Shown here: in pieces, positions 28,301 to 38,087 of the stretch
Position numbering within the stretch: position 1 is the first letter of the stretch
How the letters are laid out: each line of letters starts with the position of its first letter
Assembly (NCBI GenBank): GCA_900318035.1
Contig: ONJC01000002.1
Span: forward strand, 62,001-126,000
Length of the DNA stretch: 64,000 nt
From: an uncultured Methanobrevibacter sp.
GTDB lineage: Archaea; Methanobacteriota; Methanobacteria; Methanobacteriales; Methanobacteriaceae
Reading direction: 5' to 3'
Position numbers and translations under genes: made by a program
The notes under the pieces: generated by a model
Told to the model about the DNA's origin: nothing
Seen by the model: the letters and a program-made list of their open reading frames with translations, nothing else
The model's database searches: none

Positions 28301-31300
28301 AACTTCAACCACACTTGTATCATTGCTTGTGAATTTAACATTACCAACTGCATTTTCTGGAGTCACATTATAAGTAACTTGGTCAGTATCATCGACAAAT
28401 AAACTGGAAGTGGCATTTGCAATGATTTCAGTCGGAATAATTAAAATATTGGCTGTAGCATTGGCCTCAGAGTTTTCATAAATATCATCACCAGAATAAG
28501 TGAATGTCCAGTTGTATTCGCCGACAGGATAAGCATTATTCATTATTTCAATTATCAGTGAATTGTTTTCTTTTCTGCCTTCTTTGGTAACATTTAATGT
28601 TATTGTGTTGCTTATGGTTATGTTTCCTGTTGCGTTTTCAGGCAATGTTACAGTAAAGATTAATCCTGTGGTGTCATTAACATAAATGTCATATCCAACG
28701 ACTTTGATGTCTGATTTTAACTGATTTACTGTTAAAGTGGATGTTGCGCTTGCATTGACAAATACACCATCACCTGAATATGAAACGATTACTTCGTATT
28801 CGTCAGGCAAAATATTATCTGGAAGAGAGATTGTTTTGTTCAAAGCAACACTTTCAATTGTTTGTGTATGTTTTTTACCATTTAAAGTAATATTGACTGT
28901 TCCTGTTGCAGTAGCATTATATTCAAGGATGACTGCAGCATTTTCACCATAATCAATCACTTGCGGATCAACTGCAACAGATAAATTAACATCTCTTTTA
29001 TTGTTATCTAAAAAGATTGTATATTCAGCATCCTCAACACTTGCAGTTACGCTGCCTTGACCAACTTTGGTCGGCATATATTCAACGGATTTGTCTAAAA
29101 CGGTACTGTTTGAAACCTCACCATTGATTGCAGTCAATGTTAAGTTAACAACAGGTAATTTGCTGTTGTCATATCCAGAAATATGTGTACCGTTTGTTGA
29201 GTATAATTTGAATAAGATATCTGATGAATCGAAAACTGAAATCGGATTAGGGTCTGCAGTAGCATTTAAGAACAACCAAGAATCCATTTGTATACCTGTG
29301 GTTTTCGGTTGGGTATTGTAATTGGTTGCATTGTTTCCAAACCAGTTATTTTTTGCCACCAATCCAGTTTTTTCAGCAAAAATTACGCCCATACTTTCAT
29401 TGTATTTGTTGTTTAAGAAAATTGCATTCTCAATAGTTACATTTGTTAGAATAGCTTGATCAAAAACCTCAAAGTATATTATCACACTCCTGCTTGCGGT
29501 GTTGTTGATATATGTTCCAGCTATATTTGAACCTGAAACACTATACCAGAAGTAGTTTGCTCCACCACCATTTGTTGCTGTGTTGTAGGTATATATTCCA
29601 GTAATATTTGAACCTGAAACACTATCCAGGAAGAAGTTTGCTCCACCACTGTCATTTGCTGTATTGTTGGCATATGTTCCACTAATATTCGAACCTGAAA
29701 CACTATCCTGGAAGTAGTTTGCTCCACCAACCTCTGCGGTGTTGTTGGTATATGTTCCACTAATATTTGAACCTGAAACACTATCCAGGAAGAAGTTTGC
29801 TCCACCATGTGCCAGCTCTGCAGTGTTGTTGATATATGTTCCACCAATATTTGAACCTGAAACACCACTCCAGAAGTAGTTTGCTCCACCATTACTTGTT
29901 GCTGTGTTGTTGATATATGTTCCACCAATATTTGAACCTGAAACACCACTCCAGAAGTAGTTTGCTCCACCATTACTTGTTGCTGTGTTGTTGGTATATG
30001 TTCCAGCAATATTTGAACCTGAAACACTATCAAAGAAGTAGTTTGCTCCACCATACGTTGCATTGTTGTTGATATATGTTCCACTAATATTTGAAGTTGA
30101 AACACTAGACAAGAAGAAGTTTGCTCCACCATACGTTGCATTGTTGTTGATATATGTTCCACTAACATTTGAACCTAAAACACTACTCCAGAAGAAGTTT
30201 GCTCCACCATACCATTCTGCAGTGTTGTTGATATAAGTAGCATTTAAATTGGAATTGGAAATATCATTTTCAAAAATAATTGCACCTCCTTTATCAGCTT
30301 TACCGTTTTTCAATGTAACATCAGTAATATTAATGGATCCTGCAGTTACATAAAAAATCCTTGATTTGCCTTTGGCATTAATCGTAAAGCCGTTACCGTT
30401 GATTGTTATTGGCCTGTTTATTCTTACACCCTCTGTTATTGTGTCGAATTCATTGTAGGTGTAGTTGCGTGTTAAGTTAATGACTGAAGAAGTTGCATTG
30501 TTGACTATTGTTTGCAATACATCAAAGTCTCCGTTTGTAAATTCAATTGTTTGCGTTGCATCTTCTATTTGTGCAGTTACTCTATTAATTCCACTTTTGG
30601 TAGGGCTGAATTTGACCGGTTCATCCAAGTCAACAGTAGATTTGTCAAGAATGCCGTCTGTTGTGGCAATAGTTAAATTGATTTTCGGCATTAAAATATT
30701 ATCATATTCACTTACTGTTGTACCATCATAGCCCATCAGGAAGAATTTAATGTTGTTATGATCATTTGTTCCATTCAGGAATAACCAACCGTCCATTTGA
30801 ACCTCATCATTAATATTAGGTTTATTCATAAAATTACTTGCATTATTACCAAACCAACTATCTTTTACCACAATACCTAGAGTGCTGGCAGAAATTTCAT
30901 ATGTGCAATTGTTATTTAAAAAAATAGCATTCGTAATATTGGCATCCAACCCCTCATTATAATAATCTTCGAAGTAGATTACTGCATTTGACGCAGTATT
31001 GTTAATATATGTTCCACTAATATTTGAAGTTGAAACACTACCCTGAAAGTAGTTTGCTCCACCATCCCATTCTGCGGTGTTGTTGATATATGTTCCACTA
31101 ACATTTGAACCTGAAACACTACTCCAGAAGTAGTTTGCTCCACCATCCCGTTCTGCGGTGTTGTTGATATATGTTCCACTAACATTTGAACCTAAAACAC
31201 TAATGAAGAAGTTTGCTCCACCATACAATTCTGCAGTGTTGTTGATAAATGTTCCACTAACATTTGAACCTGAAACACTACCCTCGAAGCAGTTTGCTCC

Positions 31301-32845
31301 ACCCCAGTCCTTTACGGTGTTGTTAATATATGTTCCACTAACATTTGAACCTGAAACACTATCAAAGTCGTTTGCTCCACCTCGTGTTGCAGTATTGTTG
31401 ATATAAGTAGCATTTATATTGGAATTGGAAATGGCATTTACAAAATAAATAGCACCCCCATTATCCGCTTTACCATTTTTCAATGTAACATCAGTAATGT
31501 TAATGGATCCTGCAGTTACCTTAAATATTCTTGATTTGCCTTTGGCATCAATCGTAAAGCCGTTACCGTTGATTGTAATTGGCCTGGTTATTCTTACACC
31601 GCCGGTTATTGTGTCGAATTCATTGTAAGTGTAGCTGCGCTCCAGATTGATGACGGACAATGATTCATTGTTCACCAGATCCTGCAACAGGTCAAAGTCT
31701 CCGCCCCCTACATTGATTTCGACTGTTTGGCGAACATCTTCAACTGTTGCGGTTACACTGGCAGTTCCACCTCTGGTTGGAGTGAACTGGATTGGTTCGC
31801 CCAATTTGGCAGTGCCTTTAACATTACCGTTTGTTGCGGTTATTGTCAGGTCAAGATTTTTGAATGGAGCATTATCATAATCAGAGATTACTCCTGAATG
31901 ATACTGGTATAGTTTGAATGTGATGTTTGATGTGTCCTTTCCGGTGATTGTATCCGGATTTGCAGTTGCGTTTAAGAACAATCTGTAGTCACATTTTACA
32001 TCACCAGTTATTGGCAGTTGATCGTTGTAGTTATCTGCATTGTTTCCAAACCAGTTATAATCCGCATTTAAATCATCATCTGCATAAATAGCATCACCAC
32101 CATCCCCTGCAGTGTTATTTATGAATGTGCAGTTGTAAACCCGACCATTAACACACAAGGTCTGCCAGCTAATTGCACCACCATCCAGTTCTGCATGGTT
32201 ATTTATGAATGTGCAATTGGAAACCCGACCATTATCACACCATTCAGACCAGCTAATTGCACCACCATCCAGTTCTGCATGGTTATTTATGAATGTGCAA
32301 TTGGAAATACTGCAGTCACGACTGTTATACAATTCAATAGCTCCACCATACCTTCCAGTATAACCGTTTTTGAATATGATGTTCTGTATTGTTATATTAC
32401 TAGACTGAGAAATAATGAATATTTGTATTTTGCCTTGTGCGTCCAATATTGTGGAATCTCCAATGATTTTAATATTACTCATCTGACTGATATAAATATC
32501 AGACCAATTTCCAGTGTATGTGCCGGGTTCCAGATAAATTGTGCTTTCACCTTCATCAATTGCATCTTTAATAGCTTTAAAAGTGTGGTTGGTGACTGTT
32601 TTTCCCATTTTTTTATCGTTGCCGATTGCGAGTTTGCCCGAATCATCTTCACTTAAGTTCACTTCATCATTATTGCTTGCCTGTATCGTATTTTCCTGAT
32701 TTTCGCTTGTCTGTATAATTTCATCGGTTAGCTGCCCATCTTCAACGGCCACTGCCGTATCGTTCAAATCAGCTGCGCTTGCTGTGGCCATTGCAAAAAG
32801 AAAAATGGCCGCCAGCAATATTATCATGTGCTTTTTATATCTCAT
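25346..32845 (-). CDS. Giant adhesin-like protein with beta-helix arrays, bacterial Ig (BIG) repeats and PG-binding-like end
   Basis: The protein has 2,499 residues. I use the ATG at 32845 because GGAG lies 8 bases upstream, the same spacing as in the paralogue at 37860; an ATG at 32851 would be too close. Signal peptide 1-25. Beta-helix parts occupy about 80-290, 385-560 and 790-1090; the last two are arrays of 22-23-residue GSNVSGTYINNTA units. From about 1380 come Ig-like modules of the Big_2 look (SSDEDIVLVSEDGIIYA, KGTANVTVSFAGD), then Lys-rich Ig modules. The final 80 residues are a PG_binding_1-type domain (IVKKIQRALKNHGYYLEYNG). It is closely related to the next gene upstream on this strand. 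Predicted wall-attached surface adhesin; ligand unknown. Confidence 0.88.
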   Translation of the reverse strand: MRYKKHMIILLAAIFLFAMATASAADLNDTAVAVEDGQLTDEIIQTSENQENTIQASNNDEVNLSEDDSGKLAIGNDKKMGKTVTNHTFKAIKDAIDEGESTIYLEPGTYTGNWSDIYISQMSNIKIIGDSTILDAQGKIQIFIISQSSNITIQNIIFKNGYTGRYGGAIELYNSRDCSISNCTFINNHAELDGGAISWSEWCDNGRVSNCTFINNHAELDGGAISWQTLCVNGRVYNCTFINNTAGDGGDAIYADDDLNADYNWFGNNADNYNDQLPITGDVKCDYRLFLNATANPDTITGKDTSNITFKLYQYHSGVISDYDNAPFKNLDLTITATNGNVKGTAKLGEPIQFTPTRGGTASVTATVEDVRQTVEINVGGGDFDLLQDLVNNESLSVINLERSYTYNEFDTITGGVRITRPITINGNGFTIDAKGKSRIFKVTAGSINITDVTLKNGKADNGGAIYFVNAISNSNINATYINNTATRGGANDFDSVSGSNVSGTYINNTVKDWGGANCFEGSVSGSNVSGTFINNTAELYGGANFFISVLGSNVSGTYINNTAERDGGANYFWSSVSGSNVSGTYINNTAEWDGGANYFQGSVSTSNISGTYINNTASNAVIYFEDYYNEGLDANITNAIFLNNNCTYEISASTLGIVVKDSWFGNNASNFMNKPNINDEVQMDGWLFLNGTNDHNNIKFFLMGYDGTTVSEYDNILMPKINLTIATTDGILDKSTVDLDEPVKFSPTKSGINRVTAQIEDATQTIEFTNGDFDVLQTIVNNATSSVINLTRNYTYNEFDTITEGVRINRPITINGNGFTINAKGKSRIFYVTAGSINITDVTLKNGKADKGGAIIFENDISNSNLNATYINNTAEWYGGANFFWSSVLGSNVSGTYINNNATYGGANFFLSSVSTSNISGTYINNNATYGGANYFFDSVSGSNIAGTYTNNTATSNGGANYFWSGVSGSNIGGTYINNTATSNGGANYFWSGVSGSNIGGTYINNTAELAHGGANFFLDSVSGSNISGTYTNNTAEVGGANYFQDSVSGSNISGTYANNTANDSGGANFFLDSVSGSNITGIYTYNTATNGGGANYFWYSVSGSNIAGTYINNTASRSVIIYFEVFDQAILTNVTIENAIFLNNKYNESMGVIFAEKTGLVAKNNWFGNNATNYNTQPKTTGIQMDSWLFLNATADPNPISVFDSSDILFKLYSTNGTHISGYDNSKLPVVNLTLTAINGEVSNSTVLDKSVEYMPTKVGQGSVTASVEDAEYTIFLDNNKRDVNLSVAVDPQVIDYGENAAVILEYNATATGTVNITLNGKKHTQTIESVALNKTISLPDNILPDEYEVIVSYSGDGVFVNASATSTLTVNQLKSDIKVVGYDIYVNDTTGLIFTVTLPENATGNITISNTITLNVTKEGRKENNSLIIEIMNNAYPVGEYNWTFTYSGDDIYENSEANATANILIIPTEIIANATSSLFVDDTDQVTYNVTPENAVGNVKFTSNDTSVVEVDQDGNIRAIAEGTALITVTFEGCENYTASSTNVTVTVSKIATEIILTNATVELKAYENISDLATLAPAGAGNLTYASSDEDIVLVSEDGIIYARVKGTANVTVSFAGDNKYKAAENKTITVTVTLNDASVSVENDTIDLYVDDTCIINATANPRFLTVYYASSNESVATVTEYGNVKAVGEGTAIITLTVGNGETYAINSTNVTVTVSKVPTEITVNTASLDLFVGDETIINATLTPAGAGNVTFISSDYDVVDFDDEGNVIAQGKGQAIITVSFAGDNKYAAAENKTITVTVSLNDASVTVDNDTLDLKVGETYKINATKNPDTILLDIAYSSSNSSVVGVDENGIVTAVGEGTATITVEVGDDVIYAKNSTNITVTVSKILTEIIVQNATIDMEVTDEVTPVVSLMPSDAGELDFTSSDVSVVTVDGIGTITAVGEGIANVTIRFIGNDKYAAAESKNITVTVSLKDASVSVNNSTLDLKVDDTFTIVPTTAPAGLNVTYVPDDSGVYSIDDKGVVTALKEGTATIIVKVGGDGIYAENTTSITVTVNKQDANASVSIPENVTVGEDSNIEITLPSDATGNITLKVDGEIVDTVPVADGSANLTLPSLSAGNHTVEIAYSGDEKYNPVSETKDITVSKQDTTPEIDVEGSNVDVKLPGDAAGNVTVKVDDTVVSTVPVTDGTASVKLPKLSAGNHTVEIAYSGNDKYKSSSKTATISVDKDSTKLAADNVAATYKVKKYLTITLTDSNGSPIANATVSVELKSAKNYTSDENGQIKVKVSNLVPKTYTAKITFKGDDNYIGSNITAKVTVKKATSKITVKAKTFKTTTKTKKYTVTLKANGKALKNKWVYLKVNGKTYKAKTNSKGKATFKITQLNKAGKYKATVTFKGNDYYKKATKKVIIKVKSVWKTVQKGSKNSAIVKKIQRALKNHGYYLEYNGRYLKVDGIFWDYTEMAVKEFQNDKTLKVTGKVDEKTAKKLGII
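29521..30240 (-). repeat. Tandem array of 66-69-base units, first array
   Basis: About ten adjacent units encode GTYINNTA...GGANYFW..VSGSN coils. Several neighbouring units (around 29878-30000) are nearly identical at DNA level. Confidence 0.75.
30990..31410 (-). repeat. Tandem array of 63-69-base units, second array
   Basis: About six units of the same GTYINNTAE...GGANYF coil family. They are similar enough to the first array and to the array at 36410-36740 for recombination between them. Confidence 0.75.
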
Positions 32846-32960
32846 CACCATTGCTCCAGAATATCATTATTAATTGATATATTATGTATTTAAAATTACA
32901 TATATCTGTTTTGATTAATCGCACAGATACGAACAATATTCACTGAATTTTAATATGGTC
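32846..32960 (-). promoter_or_regulatory. Promoter region duplicated between two adhesin paralogues
   Basis: About 100 bases upstream of the start at 32845 are nearly identical to 37861-37965 upstream of the paralogue. Both contain ATTAATTGATATATTATG, AAATTACATATATCTG and CGAACAATATTCACTGAATTT. Several TATA-like stretches are inside; which is used is unclear. Confidence 0.6.
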
Positions 32961-33025
32961 TGAAAAAAAGAATTAGTGTAGTTTTTAGTGAAATTTGAAG
33001 ATTTTAAAAAAAATAGAATTGTATG

Positions 33026-33045
33026 AGATGCGGTGTAATGCATCC
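33026..33045 (-). terminator. Terminator of the 1,598-residue adhesin gene
   Basis: GATGC/GCATC hairpin matching the one at 19885-19904, shortly after the stop codon, followed on the minus strand by a T-rich stretch. Confidence 0.5.
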
Positions 33046-33063
33046 CATTTATTTTTTTGAATT

Positions 33064-36000
33064 TTATATTATTCCGAGTTTTTTGGCGGTTTTTTCGTCC
33101 ACTTTTCCTGTGACTTTGAGTGTTTTGTCGTTTTGAAACTCCCTGACTGCCATTTCGGTGTAGTCCCAGAATATTCCGTCAACCATCAGGTAGCGGCCGT
33201 TGTATTCAAGATAGTATCCGTGATTTTTCAGGGCCCTTTGAATCTTTTTGACGATTGCACTGTTTTTGCTTCCTTTCTGGACGGTTTTCCAGACGGATTT
33301 GACCTTAATGGTTGCCTTTTTAGTGGCCTTTTTGTAGTAGTCGTTGCCTTTAAAGGTTACTGCGGCCTTGAATTTGCCTGCTTTGTTAAGCTGAGTGATC
33401 TTGAATGTGGCTTTGCCTTTGGAGTTGGTTTTTGCCTTGTATGTTTTTCCGTTGACTTTAAGGTAAACCCACTTGTTTTTCAAAGCCTCGCCGTTGGCCT
33501 TAAGCATTACAGTGTACTTTTTGGTTTTTGTTGTTGTCTTGAAGGTCTTGGCCTTGGCTGTTATTTTAGCGGTGGCCTTTTTGACTGTAACTTCAGCAGT
33601 AGTGTTGGATCCGACGTAGTTGTCATCGCCTTTGAATGTTATTTTTGCGGTGTATGTTTTTGGAACCAAATTGCTTACTTTAACCTTGATTTGGCCGTTT
33701 TCATCACTAGTGTAGTTTTTAGCAGTGCTCAATTCAACTGTTACAGTGCTGTTTGCCAATGGATTTCCTTTACTGTCGGTCAGATTGATAACCAAGTACT
33801 TGTTGACCTTGTATGTTGCAGTCACGTCTGCTGCAGTTATATTTGTGGAATACTTGTTTACAGTTATTGTAGCTGTTTTTGAAGCTGAATTGTACTTGTC
33901 ATCACCCAAGTAAGCTATTTCAACTGTGTGGTTTCCAGCACTCAATGAAGGAATTGTAACCTCTGCACTTCCGTCTGTTACTGCTACGGTATCAACGACT
34001 TCGCCGTCAACATTAACAGTGACGTTACCTGTTGCATCATCAGGCAGAATCACATTAACGGTTGAATTCTCACCAACAGTCACGTTTTCAGGCATTGAAA
34101 CATTTATGTTTGCGTCCTGTTTGCTTACACTAACAGTGATGTTTCTGCTAACAGCAGCATACTTCTCATTGCCATCAAACGCTACAGTAACAGTTGCGTT
34201 ACCTTCACCTACAGCTTTAATCATACCATGGCCGTTTATAAGTACAACAGTATCATTACTTGATCTGAAAGATAATCTGCCTGCGTTGGAAGGCATCAAA
34301 CTAACAACCGGATCAAATATGTCATCTACCACCATATCTACAGTGGTATTCTGAATAATGATTTCAACAGGTATTTTACTTACAGTTACAGTTACAGCGG
34401 TTGAGTTTTTAGCATATATTTCATCATCACCCACTTCAACGGTAATTATTGCAGTGCCTTCACCGACAGCAGTAACAATACCTTTTTCATCTACACTGGC
34501 AACAGAGCTATTGCTGGATGTGTAGGCAATATCAAGCAAAATTGTATCCGGATGTTTAGTAGCATTAATTGCACATGTCTCATCAACTTTTAAATCCAAA
34601 GTATCGTTATCAACAGTAACACTAGCATCATTCAAGCTGACATTGACAGTGATTGTCTTATTATCAGCAGCTGCATACTTATCATCACCTGCATAGCTGA
34701 CAGTGATAATTGCCTGACCTTTTTCATTAGCAATGACATTGCCTTTTTCATCAACAATTACAACATCTTCATTACTGGATGTGAAAGTAACATTACCCGC
34801 ATCAGCCGGAGTCAAAGCAGCAACAATAACAGTCTCATCACCAACAAACAAGTCCAATGAAGCAGTATCCACAGTGATTTCAGTAGGAATCTTTTTTACA
34901 TTAACACTAACAGTGGTTGAATTTTCAGCGTAAACGCCATCGCCACCAACTTTAACTGTAATATTGGCAGTGCCTTCTTTTAGTGCAGTGACAACACCTT
35001 TATTATCAACACTGACAACACCAGAGTTATCAGGAACATAAGTTACATTCAATCCTTCTGGAACAGTGCCGGCAATAAGATTAAATGTATCATCAACAAA
35101 TAAATCCAAAGTAGCATTATTCACACTGACGCTGGCGTCATTCAATCTGACATTGACTGCAATAGTTTTGTTTTCAGCAGTCGCATACTTTTTATCACCT
35201 GCAAAGTCAACAGTAATGGTGGCATTACCTTCTTTTAAACCTTTAATCTTGCCATTTTCAACTATAACAATATCTTCATCACTGGATTTGTATGTTAAAT
35301 TGCCTGCATTTGCCGGTTCTAAACCAGCACCAACATCCTTTTCGCCATTGACTTTCATATCCATATCTGAAGAGTTAACGGTGATTTGTGTAGGGATTTT
35401 TTTAACGTTAACTATGACTGTGGCATTGGATGCTGTATAATTTTCACTTCCGGAAAAACTTACAGTAATGGTGGCTGATCCTTCAGCATTAGCCATAATA
35501 TCTCCGGATAGAGAATCCACACTTGCAATATTGGTGTCATTGCTGGAAAATGAAACGTTTCCTAAAGCATAATCAGGGCTTAAAGTATATGTTATATTGG
35601 ATTTATCATCTACAAACAGGCCAATAGTTTTCTTATCCGGAATGACTTCTGTTGTTCTTTTTTCAACAGTGAAATATGCGGATGATGTGGCATTTGAAAA
35701 TACATTATCCCCCGAATACTCAATAGTAACATCATACTCTCCTGCAGGAAGGTCAGCTATTGTAATGGTCCGATTAATATCTCCTTCTATTGTTTTTTTA
35801 TAGTTTTTGCTTTTTAATGTGATATTTACTTTTCCGGTTGCAGTGTCATTGTAGGTTAATGTCAATATTTCATTTTCCAGATAAGTAATATTTTGAGCAC
35901 TTACAGACAAATCAACATCCCTTAAAATATTGTTGAAATAAATAGTATATGATGCATTTTCAATTTTTGCAGTTACGCTGCCTTTACCATGTTCTGTAGC

Positions 36001-37860
36001 CACATATTTAACAATATTGTCTAATGTGGTGGTCTTTTCAACATCACCATTAGTAGCAGTCAATGTTAAATTAACAGCCGGCAACCTGGAATTGTCAAAA
36101 TCAGAAACATTCGTACCGTCAGTAGAATATAATTTAAATGTGACATTTGAAGAGTCTAAAATTAAAAGAGAACTAGGATCAGCAGTAGCATTTAAAAACA
36201 GCCAATTATCTACTGTAACCTTATCATTAATATTTGGTTTATTCATATAATTGCTTGCATTATTACCAAACCAACTATCTTTTACCCTAATATCACTCGG
36301 GATACGGGCATAAATTTCATATATGCAATTGTTATTTAAAAAAATAGCATTCGTAATATTAGCATCCAAACCATAATTAAAATCATCTTCGAAGTAGATT
36401 ACTGCATTTGATGCCGTGTTATTAATATATGTTCCACTAATATTCGAACCTGAAACCTCCCTATCGAAGTAGTTTGCTCCACCATACCATTCTGCAGTGT
36501 TGTTGATATATGTTCCACTAATATTCGAAGTTGAAACACTATAGAAGTTGTTTGCTCCACCATCCTGTTCTGCGGTGTTGTTGGCATATGTTCCACTAAT
36601 ATTTGAAGTTGAAACCTCACAATCGAAGAAGTTTGCTCCACCATTTGTTGCGGTGTTGTTGATAAATGTTCCACTAACATTTGAACCTAAAACACTACCC
36701 CAGAAGTAGTTTGCTCCACCTCGTGTTGCAGTATTGTTGATATAGGTAGCATTAATATTGGAATTGGAAATATCATTTTCAAAATAAATTGCACCACCAG
36801 TATCTGCTTTACCGTTTTTCAATGTAACATTAGTAATATTAATGGCTCCTGAAGTTACATGAAAAATCCTTGATTTGCCTTTGGCATCAATAGTGTAACC
36901 GTTACCTTTGATGGTAACCGGACGATTGATTACAATACCATCTACAAAATCAGCATCATAAACTGAATCAAAATAATAATCATTGGATAACTCAATCACA
37001 GGATTATCATTGCCGTTGATTGTATGATTCAATGCCCAGAATGTATTGTTAGGCTTTACAGATATAAATATAGAATCTGTAGCTGGAATGTGATGCATGT
37101 CACCTGAGTATTTTCCTATAATCACATAATCTCCAATGTTTATTACTGGTAAAATGAAGTTTTCGCTTACATCAAATTCACCAAGGAATGTGCCATTGCT
37201 TAAATAATATTTTATTGTACCCATTGCATTATCTTCAAGTGTATTGGTAATAATAGGTGTTTCAGCATAAGCAAATTGACTATTATTGGTTTCAATCTCG
37301 AATAATGTGCCTATTTGGTAGACAGCAAATACAGTCATATTCGCAGCAGGATTATATTTATTGTCCTCCTTAAATGACACAGTTGCCAAATAAGTACCTA
37401 TCTCTAAAGTACCGCATTCATAGTATGAAATATTGTTCTTAACTGTTATAATGGTTGAAAAATCCCCAATTGTTAGATTATATTCACCATCTCTGCTAGC
37501 ATAAACAATGCATTCAACCTCATCAGGATAAATCTCATCATAGATAATAATATCTAAATCAATATCCTCTTTGGAAGCAATCCCATTAGATAATCTTGAA
37601 TTGTAATCAATACCATCATTTAATGCTAAAAAATCAGTTTGTAGACTCACAAGTTTATCTTCACCCGTTTGTGTCAATGTATCATTCTTTTCACTTGTTT
37701 TGAGATTATTCGCGATTATTTCATTGCCTACAGACAATTCCATTTGATCTGTATCCTCAACGGCCACTGCCGTATCGTTGGAATCGCTTGCGCTTGCTGT
37801 GGCCATTGTAAACAGAAAAAGGGCCGCCAGAAATATTATCATATGCTTTTTATATTTCAT
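33064..37860 (-). CDS. Adhesin-like protein, paralogue of the 2,499-residue adhesin
   Basis: The protein has 1,598 residues. GGAG lies 8 bases before the ATG at 37860, and this start gives MKYKKHMIIFLAALFLF, matching the paralogue; an upstream ATG adds 30 non-signal residues. Signal peptide 1-25; an Ig-like part at about 100-260; a beta-helix array at about 330-500; Ig and Big_2-like modules from about 600 to 1280; Lys-rich modules; and the same 80-residue PG_binding_1-type end. The last 600 bases are almost identical in DNA to those of the downstream paralogue, which points to recent duplication or gene conversion. Predicted wall-attached adhesin. Confidence 0.88.
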   Translation of the reverse strand: MKYKKHMIIFLAALFLFTMATASASDSNDTAVAVEDTDQMELSVGNEIIANNLKTSEKNDTLTQTGEDKLVSLQTDFLALNDGIDYNSRLSNGIASKEDIDLDIIIYDEIYPDEVECIVYASRDGEYNLTIGDFSTIITVKNNISYYECGTLEIGTYLATVSFKEDNKYNPAANMTVFAVYQIGTLFEIETNNSQFAYAETPIITNTLEDNAMGTIKYYLSNGTFLGEFDVSENFILPVINIGDYVIIGKYSGDMHHIPATDSIFISVKPNNTFWALNHTINGNDNPVIELSNDYYFDSVYDADFVDGIVINRPVTIKGNGYTIDAKGKSRIFHVTSGAINITNVTLKNGKADTGGAIYFENDISNSNINATYINNTATRGGANYFWGSVLGSNVSGTFINNTATNGGANFFDCEVSTSNISGTYANNTAEQDGGANNFYSVSTSNISGTYINNTAEWYGGANYFDREVSGSNISGTYINNTASNAVIYFEDDFNYGLDANITNAIFLNNNCIYEIYARIPSDIRVKDSWFGNNASNYMNKPNINDKVTVDNWLFLNATADPSSLLILDSSNVTFKLYSTDGTNVSDFDNSRLPAVNLTLTATNGDVEKTTTLDNIVKYVATEHGKGSVTAKIENASYTIYFNNILRDVDLSVSAQNITYLENEILTLTYNDTATGKVNITLKSKNYKKTIEGDINRTITIADLPAGEYDVTIEYSGDNVFSNATSSAYFTVEKRTTEVIPDKKTIGLFVDDKSNITYTLSPDYALGNVSFSSNDTNIASVDSLSGDIMANAEGSATITVSFSGSENYTASNATVIVNVKKIPTQITVNSSDMDMKVNGEKDVGAGLEPANAGNLTYKSSDEDIVIVENGKIKGLKEGNATITVDFAGDKKYATAENKTIAVNVRLNDASVSVNNATLDLFVDDTFNLIAGTVPEGLNVTYVPDNSGVVSVDNKGVVTALKEGTANITVKVGGDGVYAENSTTVSVNVKKIPTEITVDTASLDLFVGDETVIVAALTPADAGNVTFTSSNEDVVIVDEKGNVIANEKGQAIITVSYAGDDKYAAADNKTITVNVSLNDASVTVDNDTLDLKVDETCAINATKHPDTILLDIAYTSSNSSVASVDEKGIVTAVGEGTAIITVEVGDDEIYAKNSTAVTVTVSKIPVEIIIQNTTVDMVVDDIFDPVVSLMPSNAGRLSFRSSNDTVVLINGHGMIKAVGEGNATVTVAFDGNEKYAAVSRNITVSVSKQDANINVSMPENVTVGENSTVNVILPDDATGNVTVNVDGEVVDTVAVTDGSAEVTIPSLSAGNHTVEIAYLGDDKYNSASKTATITVNKYSTNITAADVTATYKVNKYLVINLTDSKGNPLANSTVTVELSTAKNYTSDENGQIKVKVSNLVPKTYTAKITFKGDDNYVGSNTTAEVTVKKATAKITAKAKTFKTTTKTKKYTVMLKANGEALKNKWVYLKVNGKTYKAKTNSKGKATFKITQLNKAGKFKAAVTFKGNDYYKKATKKATIKVKSVWKTVQKGSKNSAIVKKIQRALKNHGYYLEYNGRYLMVDGIFWDYTEMAVREFQNDKTLKVTGKVDEKTAKKLGII
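36410..36740 (-). repeat. Tandem array of beta-helix coil units
   Basis: Five units of about 66 bases of the same GTYINNTA/GGANYF type as in the neighbouring paralogue. Confidence 0.7.
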
Positions 37861-38087
37861 CACAATTACTCCAATATATATCATTAATTGATATATTATG
37901 TATTTAAAATTACATATATCTGTTTTGATTAATCGTTTAAATACGAACAATATTCACTGAATTTAACCTCACCGCAAAAGAATTGCAGACTTTAAAAGGC
38001 CGGCCAAAATGGATTAAAGTTGTAATGACCAACATAACAAACAATAAATATCCTTAGATACAAATTGAATATAAATGGTGATTAATT

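Noticed and set aside
29521-30168. 215-codon alternative frame over the tandem array
   Set aside because: A 66-69-base repeat unit is a multiple of three, so alternative frames stay open; the adhesin frame carries the sensible coil pattern.
29521-31410. Regular repeats that could be taken for a CRISPR array
   Set aside because: The whole unit is coding, units are contiguous without unique spacers, and all frames fit beta-helix coils.
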